From contig JAFVWS010000008.1 of the NCBI GenBank assembly GCA_017501545.1, positions 1-64,000 on the forward strand: a stretch of 64,000 nucleotides of DNA. The letters run 5' to 3'. This document shows positions 7,927 through 14,231 of the stretch, in pieces. This DNA comes from Clostridia bacterium. GTDB lineage: Bacteria; Bacillota; Clostridia; Oscillospirales; CAG-272. The notes beneath the pieces were generated by a model. That model searched no databases and was not told the DNA's origin. It saw only the letters and a program-made list of their open reading frames with translations. The position numbers were made by a program, and so were the translations under genes. Within the stretch, counting starts at the first letter, position 1. Each line of letters begins with the position of its first letter.

Positions 7927-8928
7927 ATGTATAATGATAAAAAGGTGGTTTTCTCAGGCGTACAGTCATCAGGAAACCTCACAATTGGAAACTATCTTGG
8001 CGCAATAAGAAACTTCAGCGCGTTTTCCGAGGAGTATCACTGCTATTACTGCGTTGTTGATATGCACGCAATTACTGTAAGACAGGTTCCGGCAGATCTT
8101 CGTCGTAGAACCTACGAAACACTTGCATTATATATGGCTTGTGGACTTGACCCACAAAAGAATACACTTTTCGTACAAAGCCACGTGCCACAGCATGCTG
8201 AGCTTGGCTGGGTGCTTGACTGCTACACCATGTTTGGTGAGCTTTCAAGAATGACACAATTCAAGGATAAAAGCGCAAAAAATGCAGACAACATAAACGC
8301 AGGACTCTTTACCTATCCTTCACTTATGGCTGCAGATATTCTTTTATATCAAACTGAGCTTGTGCCGGTTGGCTCCGACCAAAAGCAACACTTAGAGCTT
8401 GCACGTGATATTGCAAATCGCTTTAATCAGGTATATGGTGAAACCTTTGTTGTGCCAGATGGCTATATTACAAGGGACGGCGCAAGAATTATGTCACTTC
8501 AAGAGCCTACAAAGAAGATGAGCAAGTCTGACGTAAACGAAAACGCCGTTGTTAGAATTCTTGACTCTAAGGATGATATAATCAGAAAGTTCAAAAGGGC
8601 AGTCACCGACTCAGGCAATGAAATTTGCGTGGGTGAGGGCAAGGACGGCATTACCAACCTTCTTAATATCTACACCTGCTTCACTGGCAAAACACTTGAT
8701 GAAGCAATTCGTGAGTTTGAGGGCAAGGGCTATGGTGAGTTTAAGCTTGCCGTTGGTGAAACCTGTGCCGATGCATTAGCCCCTGTTAGAGAAGAGTTTA
8801 ATCGCCTAATGGCAGATAAAGCATACCTCGAGGAGGTAATGAAGCAGGGTGCGTCCGATGCATATCGTCACGCAAGAAAGACAATGTCCAAGGTTCGCCG
8901 TAAGATAGGCTTCACTGAGCTTAAATAG
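7927..8928 (+). CDS. trpS: tryptophanyl-tRNA synthetase
   Basis: Class I aminoacyl-tRNA synthetase that charges tRNA-Trp. The HIGH-equivalent is GNLTIGNY (residues about 17-24), and the family KMSKS loop is intact (KKMSKSDVNE, residues about 197-206). GSDQKQHLELARDI, which binds the adenylate, is also present. The 333-residue length is typical. It starts after AAGGGGATT. It has its own promoter and no T-box leader. Between its stop and a proper terminator (9090-9109) lies a cluster of REP-like hairpins that appears to have been inserted into the 3' untranslated region. Confidence 0.97.
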   Translation: MYNDKKVVFSGVQSSGNLTIGNYLGAIRNFSAFSEEYHCYYCVVDMHAITVRQVPADLRRRTYETLALYMACGLDPQKNTLFVQSHVPQHAELGWVLDCYTMFGELSRMTQFKDKSAKNADNINAGLFTYPSLMAADILLYQTELVPVGSDQKQHLELARDIANRFNQVYGETFVVPDGYITRDGARIMSLQEPTKKMSKSDVNENAVVRILDSKDDIIRKFKRAVTDSGNEICVGEGKDGITNLLNIYTCFTGKTLDEAIREFEGKGYGEFKLAVGETCADALAPVREEFNRLMADKAYLEEVMKQGASDAYRHARKTMSKVRRKIGFTELK

Positions 8929-8965
8929 AGGGCGCTTGGTGCGAATAGAGAAAAAAGCGCAAAAG

Positions 8966-9060
8966 GCTCCTTTGTAAAGGGAGATTCCCCTGCGAGGGGA
9001 AATGTCGCAAAGCGACAAAAGGGTTGCCGCCTCGGCGAGAGGGGTCAGCTGACTGAGGGA
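8966..9060. repeat. REP-like cluster of small hairpins
   Basis: Five short stem-loops lie in a row: CTCCTTT/AAAGGGAG (8967-8983), TTCCCC/GGGGAA (8985-9001), TGTCGC/GCGACA (9003-9017), a GCCG/CGGC stem near 9025-9036, and the palindrome GTCAGCTGAC (9044-9053). Strings of this style (CTCC..AAAGGGAG...CTGACTGAGGGA) are scattered between genes in many gut Clostridia. There is no coding potential beyond shadow frames. Confidence 0.6.
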
Positions 9061-9089
9061 TTTTCTTTCATATAGCAAAATAATGTGGA

Positions 9090-9117
9090 AAACAGGCAAA
9101 AGCCTGTTTTCTTTTTT
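9090..9117 (+). terminator. intrinsic terminator, probably of trpS
   Basis: AAACAGGC (9090-9097) pairs with GCCTGTTT (9102-9109), followed by a T-rich tail. It is 160 bp past the trpS stop codon, behind the REP-like cluster. Confidence 0.75.
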
Positions 9118-9285
9118 GTGTGCTTTTCTAATCGCGACCAAATGCTATATCGAAATAGGCTTTATAGAATTGAAGATGTAAAAAATTTTTTTAATAAATT
9201 ATTGCCTTTCTCTTGGTAGCGTTGCCTTGTGACGGCAATGTGCAAAAAACGCATGGCAAACATTGTCCGTAGTAAAGTCTTTTTT

Positions 9286-9363
9286 GTCATCCTGGAGCGA
9301 TAGCGATAGGATCTAAGTGCCAAAGAGATTCTATCACTTCACTGCGTTGCGTTCCAGAATGAC
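9286..9363. repeat. 78-bp imperfect palindromic repeat, complete copy
   Basis: The outer arms GTCATCCTGGAGCG and CGTTCCAGAATGAC pair, and so do the inner arms GATAGGATCT and AGATTCTATC. The first 29 bases recur exactly at 9440-9468. REP/MITE-like and non-coding. Confidence 0.7.
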
Positions 9364-9439
9364 ACTTGAAAGCTTGCTTTCGTTAGTGAAAATTATGCAT
9401 GCAAGCGTAGCGAGTCGCAATGACAGCACGCGCCTTTAT

Positions 9440-9501
9440 GTCATCCTGGAGCGATAGCGATAGGATCTCAGTATCAAAGCGATTTTATCACTTATCTGCA
9501 T
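9440..9501. repeat. 78-bp palindromic repeat, truncated second copy
   Basis: Bases 9440-9468 are identical to 9286-9314. Similarity then fades (GATTTTATCACTT) and the closing CCAGAATGAC arm is missing. Confidence 0.65.
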
Positions 9502-9525
9502 TGTCTAAACAGTATACTTGATAAG

Positions 9526-9554
9526 TTGACAAAACATAGGACATTTGCTACAAT
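9526..9554 (+). promoter_or_regulatory. consensus-like sigma-A promoter ahead of the accessory gene array
   Basis: TTGACA (9526-9531), 17-bp spacer, TACAAT (9549-9554). The next open frame with a strong ribosome site is the five-codon one at 9673. Further on, TGACCC (9610-9615) followed by CTGTTCTAT (9632-9640) could be a second, ECF-type promoter, but this is weak. Confidence 0.65.
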
Positions 9555-9672
9555 AAAATTAGAGAAAAAACAATAAAAATAAAATTTTTTCAAATTTTTT
9601 TCAAAAAAGTGACCCATTTTTTTATTTTTAACTGTTCTATATTATGTAAGGCAAAAAATGGAGGGGATAACA

Positions 9673-9690
9673 ATGGGAAACTTAGCCTAA
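9673..9690 (+). other. five-codon open frame with strong ribosome site
   Basis: A very strong site (TGGAGGGG, 9659-9666) is followed at normal spacing by ATG-GGA-AAC-TTA-GCC-TAA. It directly abuts a perfect 9-bp stem (9689-9697 with 9712-9720) and then the first GACAG...TGTC palindrome. It may be a leader peptide, or the start of a gene whose body was replaced by the insertion. Confidence 0.4.
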
Positions 9691-9726
9691 GTAATGATAA
9701 GCTTTCTTGCGTCATTACTTAATTAA

Positions 9727-9747
9727 GACAGCCCACCGTCCCCTGTC
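9727..9747 (-). repeat. GACAG...TGTC palindrome, copy 1 (inverted)
   Basis: A 21-bp unit reading, on the minus strand, GACAGGGGACGG then TGGGCTGTC. It is inverted relative to copies 2-4 and brackets the gene at 9778 together with copy 2. Confidence 0.7.
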
Positions 9748-9777
9748 TTCTTTGGTTAATTTTTAGGAGCATATATT

Positions 9778-10434
9778 ATGAAAAAAACATTAAAAATTTT
9801 ACCTATAGTATCTTTTGTAATAGGAATAATTGCTTATATCATAGTTTGGACTACGCAAGAAAGTAGAAAAACAACATATCACACCTTATATTCTATGGGT
9901 AAAGCAAGCTGGGCTTTTTTGTTAGCAATTCCGCTGTGCGTTGTTTCATTAGTCCTTGCAATAAAATTCAAGGATAGGATAGCGATTATTATTTCCGTTG
10001 TTTTGTCCATTATAGCTGTAGCAATTTTTGGCTCTTCTTTCTTGAATGCACAAAAATATTCTTTCGATGAAAAAGACTTGATTTATATTGAAGAAAAAGT
10101 AAACATAGATTTTCCAAGTGATGCTTCAATTATTGTTGACGGGTCAGCCGAAAACAATGTAGACGTTAATGGAAAGAAAGCTAAATGCGTCAAGGAGGGC
10201 GCCATTTGGTTTGAAGAAGGGTACAATTTTTATGATAGAATAAAAAGCGACACAAGATGGGAAAGCAAAATGCCAGATGATGGCGAAAAGTTTATTTCAA
10301 CTACGTTTGAGAGTGCAACTTTGGGTTGTGACCATTACTTTTATGAAAGCACGTTAAATGGTGAAATCATTATATTGGCATATGATAAAGATAGAAACCT
10401 TCTTTACTTTTCGTGCTATGAGATGAAAGGATAG
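9778..10434 (+). CDS. unrecognised membrane protein of the palindrome-bounded array (gene 1)
   Basis: 218 residues. Three hydrophobic helices (about 7-24, 42-60 and 64-82) are followed by a 130-residue polar domain predicted outside the membrane, with several Asp/Glu-Lys stretches and three Cys residues, two of them near positions 140 and 182. I recognise no family. The start follows TAGGAGCATATATT. Copy 2 of the palindrome begins 5 bp past the stop. It has higher A+T and more rare-type codons (ATA, AGA) than neighbouring housekeeping genes, which fits an accessory gene. Its partners, if any, are the two following orphan genes. Confidence 0.7.
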   Translation: MKKTLKILPIVSFVIGIIAYIIVWTTQESRKTTYHTLYSMGKASWAFLLAIPLCVVSLVLAIKFKDRIAIIISVVLSIIAVAIFGSSFLNAQKYSFDEKDLIYIEEKVNIDFPSDASIIVDGSAENNVDVNGKKAKCVKEGAIWFEEGYNFYDRIKSDTRWESKMPDDGEKFISTTFESATLGCDHYFYESTLNGEIIILAYDKDRNLLYFSCYEMKG

Positions 10435-10439
10435 TGTAA

Positions 10440-10460
10440 GACAGTGGACGGTGGGTTGTC
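10440..10460 (+). repeat. GACAG...TGTC palindrome, copy 2
   Basis: 21-bp unit, GACAGTGGACGG then TGGGTTGTC, starting 5 bp after a stop codon. Confidence 0.7.
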
Positions 10461-10492
10461 TTCATTCATAGATTGGTTAGGATGGTAAGTTT

Positions 10493-10960
10493 ATGAGACA
10501 GAAATTTATTGCACACAAACAGCTTGTTATTTTTTCTAATTTGCTTCCCTTGGGAATTGTTATGTTGGAAATGCTTGCGCTTTCTATCGTTTCATTTAAA
10601 AGAAGCATTAAAATCGGAGGGGGCTGGTTTGCTATATTAGCGCAGTTTCTTATTATTTGGCTAATCATGTTTATAATATATCATAATGCTTATCGTGTTA
10701 TCTTGATTGACGAAAAAGGGATAAAGACTGGCAGAACAAGAATAAACTGGGAAGAAATTCAAAGATATAAAACAGTACCAATAAAACTATCGATAAGATT
10801 TTACTTACCCAAAATTGCATTTAAACCAATGCTGTACATTTATGATTGCCGAGGAAAAAAAATAAGATTTGCACTTGATAAAGAAATATTAGAAAAAATC
10901 TTGATTATGTCAAAAGATAAAAGTTCTATAATTTCACAGCTTAAGGTGAATAAGACGTAA
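10493..10960 (+). CDS. unrecognised membrane protein with PH-like C-terminal part (array gene 2)
   Basis: 155 residues. Two hydrophobic helices (about 12-33 and 44-66) are followed by a basic cytoplasmic-type domain. The pattern YRVILIDEKGIKTGRTRINWEEI resembles the opening strands of bacterial PH-like (YcxB/DUF304-type) domains, but I would not assign a family. The ribosome site is weak (GGATGGTAAGTTT). Palindrome copy 3 starts at the very next base after the stop codon. It contains no recognisable catalytic residues. Confidence 0.65.
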   Translation: MRQKFIAHKQLVIFSNLLPLGIVMLEMLALSIVSFKRSIKIGGGWFAILAQFLIIWLIMFIIYHNAYRVILIDEKGIKTGRTRINWEEIQRYKTVPIKLSIRFYLPKIAFKPMLYIYDCRGKKIRFALDKEILEKILIMSKDKSSIISQLKVNKT

Positions 10961-10979
10961 GACAGGAAACGGTGGTGTC
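10961..10979 (+). repeat. GACAG...TGTC palindrome, copy 3
   Basis: 19-bp unit, GACAGGAAACGG then TGGTGTC, directly after a stop codon and 3 bp before the first 33-bp direct repeat. Confidence 0.7.
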
Positions 10980-10982
10980 TCC

Positions 10983-11015
10983 TAACCGACACACCCACCC
11001 CAAATTTACACATAA
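10983..11015 (+). repeat. 33-bp perfect direct repeat, left copy
   Basis: Identical over 33 bases to 12036-12068. It starts TAACCGACACACCC and ends TTTACACATAA. The two copies bracket the lipoprotein gene at 11050-12021. Confidence 0.9.
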
Positions 11016-11049
11016 TTTTCGAAAAACCTCGAAAAAGGAGAAAACCTAT

Positions 11050-12021
11050 ATGAAAAAACTACTTTCAATAATGCTTGTTTCGTTAATACTAATAGCACTA
11101 TTAGCATCGTGTAGCAAACCGGTAAATACCGACACTGATTCGCAAGGAGAGGAAAAAGCTGAAGTAAATAATGGTTTAACTCTTCCTAATATGACAATTG
11201 TAAATAAAGAGCACAATTATTACCCTTATTTAAAGAACGAAGCTATCAAATATATTGGAAATGATTTTCCTGATGAAAAAGGTAAATACATAAAATTGAT
11301 TGAAACTAAAGATGAATTTCAATCATGCATAGAAAACTGCGATATAGATAGTTCAATATTTGAAAATAATTATGTATTAGTTTTGAATATAAATTGGGAG
11401 TATACACTTTATTCTTGGAGAACTATAGGGTATTACAATTTAAGATGCGAGGAAGGAGAATATATTATTAATATGGATATATATCTCCAAAATGAAGGAG
11501 ATATGCTCTATATTGAAGCAGCAGAAAGTATAAACATTACTAATTATTTTATTGTACCAAAGTCTGAAATAGAAAGCTTTGATGGGGTTAAAGATATAAG
11601 GATTGATGACGAAGACAAAACAAGAATCGAGGAGTTTCCACGATGCAGTTATATAAAAAGCAAAGTCCCAACGCCTTCCTCACAAAATGCAAGCATATTG
11701 GTTAAAACTGACGAAAATGAGGACGAGCTTTCAGAGACATTGAATTTATATAGGGCTTATAGAGATGGTATAATAATATATTTACCGTTTGAGCTACAAG
11801 GTGATATAATTATCAGCTCGTGTGAGCTTGAAGGTGATGTTATAAATGTTGTCTTTGAAAATTACACACACATTGACAATAAATATATGCAAGAAAACGA
11901 AGTGCATTACTATTTTTTGATACTTGAAGAAGAATACGGTTATAAGATAAATCCAAGCGAAATACCGGATGATTATAGTGTTCATATAACAATAAATGTT
12001 ATAAATATTGAATATATATAA
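11050..12021 (+). CDS. unrecognised lipoprotein (array gene 3)
   Basis: 323-residue secreted lipoprotein. The basic MKKLL start, hydrophobic core and LLASC lipobox (Cys at about residue 21) are followed by a Ser/Thr/Asp-rich linker. The rest is a soluble domain of about 280 residues with no family I recognise; it is acidic and rich in Tyr, Ile and Asn. The frame is open further upstream through the left direct repeat, but ATG 11050 is chosen because AAAAGGAG lies correctly before it and the signal peptide begins there. It is bracketed by 33-bp perfect direct repeats and palindromes, which suggests it arrived or is mobilised as a unit. Confidence 0.75.
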   Translation: MKKLLSIMLVSLILIALLASCSKPVNTDTDSQGEEKAEVNNGLTLPNMTIVNKEHNYYPYLKNEAIKYIGNDFPDEKGKYIKLIETKDEFQSCIENCDIDSSIFENNYVLVLNINWEYTLYSWRTIGYYNLRCEEGEYIINMDIYLQNEGDMLYIEAAESINITNYFIVPKSEIESFDGVKDIRIDDEDKTRIEEFPRCSYIKSKVPTPSSQNASILVKTDENEDELSETLNLYRAYRDGIIIYLPFELQGDIIISSCELEGDVINVVFENYTHIDNKYMQENEVHYYFLILEEEYGYKINPSEIPDDYSVHITINVINIEYI

Positions 12022-12035
12022 TAACTCGGATTTCT

Positions 12036-12068
12036 TAACCGACACACCCACCCCAAATTTACACATAA
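12036..12068 (+). repeat. 33-bp perfect direct repeat, right copy
   Basis: Identical to 10983-11015, and directly adjoins palindrome copy 4. GACACACC inside it can pair with GGTGTGTC at the end of copy 4, forming a larger hairpin. Confidence 0.9.
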
Positions 12069-12089
12069 GACAGGGGACGGAGGTGTGTC
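12069..12089 (+). repeat. GACAG...TGTC palindrome, copy 4
   Basis: 21-bp unit, GACAGGGGACGG then AGGTGTGTC. It closes the accessory gene array. Confidence 0.7.
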
Positions 12090-12111
12090 CTAACGTCATT
12101 TTACAAAGCAA

Positions 12112-12138
12112 AAAAGCCACGGAATTTCCGTGGCTTTT
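12112..12138. terminator. bidirectional intrinsic terminator
   Basis: AAAGCCACGGAA pairs with TTCCGTGGCTTT, flanked by A-rich and T-rich runs. It lies 4 bp beyond the stop of the leftward response-regulator gene and closes the array on the other side. Confidence 0.8.
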
Positions 12139-12141
12139 GAA

Positions 12142-12846
12142 TTAGTCATTGTTTTGTGAGAAAACCTCAAATTTGTAGCCAACGCCCCAAATTGTACGAA
12201 GCTCCCATTTGGTAGAAACGCCAGTAAGCTTTTCGCGTAGACGCTTGATGTGCACGTCAACAGTACGTGAGTCACCAAGATAATCAAAGCTCCAAACCTT
12301 ATTAAGAAGCTGGTCTCTTGTGAAAACTCTGTTAAAGTTTTTAGCAAGGAAGTGTAGAAGCATAAATTCCTTATTAGGAAGGTCAACGCTTTCACCCTTT
12401 ATCTTAAGCTCGTGGTTGGAAAGACTAATTTCAAGGTTGTCAAATCTTAGTGTGTCCTTGTCAGCATGAAGCTCCATTGTGCTGTATCTACGAAGCACAG
12501 CCTTAACTCTTGCCAAAAGCTCCTGCATATCAAATGGCTTAACAACAAAGTCGTCAGCGCCAAGCTCAAGACCAAGCACCTTGTCAAAAACTCCACCCTT
12601 AGCAGTAATCATAATCATTGGCTTATTAGAGTTAGCTCTAATCTCACGGCAAACGTCAGTTCCGTCCTTTTTAGGAAGCATAAGGTCAAGTAAAACTATA
12701 TCAGGGTCGTAGCTCTTAAACATTTGCATACCAGTAATACCATCGTTGGCAATAGCAACGTCGTAGCCCTCATTTTGAAAATAAACCTTGATTAACTCGC
12801 AAATATTAACGTCATCGTCAATAACAAGCATTTTTGTACCTAACAT
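12142..12846 (-). CDS. OmpR/PhoB-family response regulator
   Basis: DNA-binding response regulator. The receiver domain has the acidic pocket VIDDD, phospho-acceptor Asp54 in IVLLDLMLP, Thr in MITAK and Lys in VKPFD. It is followed by a winged-helix domain (about residues 130-230) ending RTIWGVGYKFE. The frame runs up to a TTG that overlaps the ribosome site; ATG 12846 (MLGTK), just past GGAGGT, is chosen, giving 234 residues. The likely partner is the histidine kinase at 14232, transcribed divergently on the other side of ychF. The combination resembles WalRK/PhoPR-type pairs, but the target genes cannot be inferred. Confidence 0.93.
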   Translation of the reverse strand: MLGTKMLVIDDDVNICELIKVYFQNEGYDVAIANDGITGMQMFKSYDPDIVLLDLMLPKKDGTDVCREIRANSNKPMIMITAKGGVFDKVLGLELGADDFVVKPFDMQELLARVKAVLRRYSTMELHADKDTLRFDNLEISLSNHELKIKGESVDLPNKEFMLLHFLAKNFNRVFTRDQLLNKVWSFDYLGDSRTVDVHIKRLREKLTGVSTKWELRTIWGVGYKFEVFSQNND

Positions 12847-12875
12847 ATATACCTCCAAATTTTTATTCCTAAGCG

Positions 12876-12904
12876 ATTATAACATAAAAAAATCAAATTG
12901 TAAA
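12876..12904 (-). promoter_or_regulatory. sigma-A promoter of the response regulator
   Basis: Minus strand TTTACA (12899-12904), 17-bp spacer, TATAAT (12876-12881). Confidence 0.75.
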
Positions 12905-13047
12905 CATTTTTTTAACAAAAAATTTCCGTGAGTTAAAAAATATTTCACAACTCGTTTATATTTTACAGTACGTTTGTGATAGTTTTGTGAGGACACAATG
13001 TGAAAATAATAAAAAAGTGGAGATTTTTACTTTTTTTACCGTTTCTC

Positions 13048-13076
13048 TTGCACGCGCCCGAAAAATAATGTATAAT
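13048..13076 (+). promoter_or_regulatory. sigma-A promoter of ychF
   Basis: TTGCAC (13048-13053), 17-bp spacer, TATAAT (13071-13076), 37 bp before the start codon. Confidence 0.8.
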
Positions 13077-13113
13077 AGTGTAAAATTATATATATAAACA
13101 TAAGAGGTAAAAG

Positions 13114-14205
13114 ATGAAACTTGGTATCGTAGGATTGCCAAACGTAGGCAAAAGTACACTTTTCAACGCATTAACAAACGCAGGGGCACAAAGCGCAAAC
13201 TATCCGTTCTGCACAATTGAGCCAAACGTAGGCGTTGTTGCAGTTCCTGACTCACGCCTTGACGTGCTTGCAAAAATGTACAATCCTGAATTATATACAC
13301 CTGCAGTTATTGAATTTGTTGACATTGCAGGACTTGTAAAGGGCGCTAGCCGTGGTGAGGGCCTTGGCAACAAGTTCCTTTCACACATAAGAGAGGTTGA
13401 CGCAATTGTTCACGTTGTTCGTTGCTTTGAGAATAACGACATTATTCACGTTGATGGCTCAATTGACCCGCTTCGTGACCTTGAAACAATAAACCTTGAG
13501 CTTATTTTCTCTGATATGGAAATCTTAGAGAGAAGAATAGACAACGTTAAAAAGGCTATGAAGGGTGACAAAACCTTAGCACCAAAGCTTGAGCTTTACG
13601 AAAGAGTAATGAAAACGCTTGAAGAGGGCAAAAGTGCAAGAAGCCTTGATTATAACGAGGAGGAGACAGCTTGGATTAGCGAGGTTGCGCTTCTCACAAT
13701 CAAGCCGGTAATTTACGCAGCAAACGTTAGTGAATCAGACCTTACAAGCCTTAGCGACAATGAGTATCTACAAAGAGTAATAGAATTTGCCAAGAGCGAA
13801 AAGAGCGAGGTTATTCCTGTTTGCGCCGAAATAGAGGCTGAAATTGCCGAGCTTGATGATGAGGAGAAGGAAATGTTCCTCTCCGACCTTGGAATTGAGG
13901 AAAGTGGTCTTGATAAGCTTATTAAGGCAAGCTACTCACTGCTTGGACTCATAAGCTACCTAACAGCAGGACCTAAGGAGGTTCGCGCTTGGACAATTAC
14001 AAAGGGAACAAAGGCACCAGGTGCCGCTGGCAAAATCCACTCTGACTTTGAAAGAGGCTTCATTCGCGCAGAGATAGTTTCCTTTGATGACCTCGTTGCA
14101 TGTGGCTCAATGAATGTAGCCAAGGAAAAGGGACTTGTTCGTTCAGAGGGCAAGGAATACGTAATTAATGACGGAGATATCGTTTTATTCAGATTTAACG
14201 TATAA
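13114..14205 (+). CDS. ychF: OBG-type GTPase/ATPase YchF
   Basis: Universal TRAFAC nucleotide hydrolase associated with ribosomes and the oxidative-stress response; it prefers ATP in characterised members. The P-loop is GLPNVGKST (residues 6-14), switch I is in NYPFCTIEPNVG, G3 is DIAGLVKGA, and the G4 position reads NVSE rather than NKxD, as is normal for YchF. A coiled-coil insertion and a C-terminal TGS domain (about 280-363) follow. The 363-residue length is standard. It starts after AGAGGTAAAAG. It is the first gene of a rightward run that includes the histidine kinase and the RNA methyltransferase. Confidence 0.97.
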   Translation: MKLGIVGLPNVGKSTLFNALTNAGAQSANYPFCTIEPNVGVVAVPDSRLDVLAKMYNPELYTPAVIEFVDIAGLVKGASRGEGLGNKFLSHIREVDAIVHVVRCFENNDIIHVDGSIDPLRDLETINLELIFSDMEILERRIDNVKKAMKGDKTLAPKLELYERVMKTLEEGKSARSLDYNEEETAWISEVALLTIKPVIYAANVSESDLTSLSDNEYLQRVIEFAKSEKSEVIPVCAEIEAEIAELDDEEKEMFLSDLGIEESGLDKLIKASYSLLGLISYLTAGPKEVRAWTITKGTKAPGAAGKIHSDFERGFIRAEIVSFDDLVACGSMNVAKEKGLVRSEGKEYVINDGDIVLFRFNV

Positions 14206-14231
14206 TTCTTTAAAATAAGTAAGGAGGAAAA

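Noticed and set aside
8806..9141. Leftward 111-residue open frame
   Set aside because: It runs antisense through the trpS end and the repeat cluster, has no ribosome site and low-complexity composition.
9727..12089. Integron-type attC sites
   Set aside because: The palindromes lack a clear GTTRRRY/RYYYAAC pair (only a loose TCCTAAC), and there is no integrase. REP-like units fit better, though the cassette-like layout is real.
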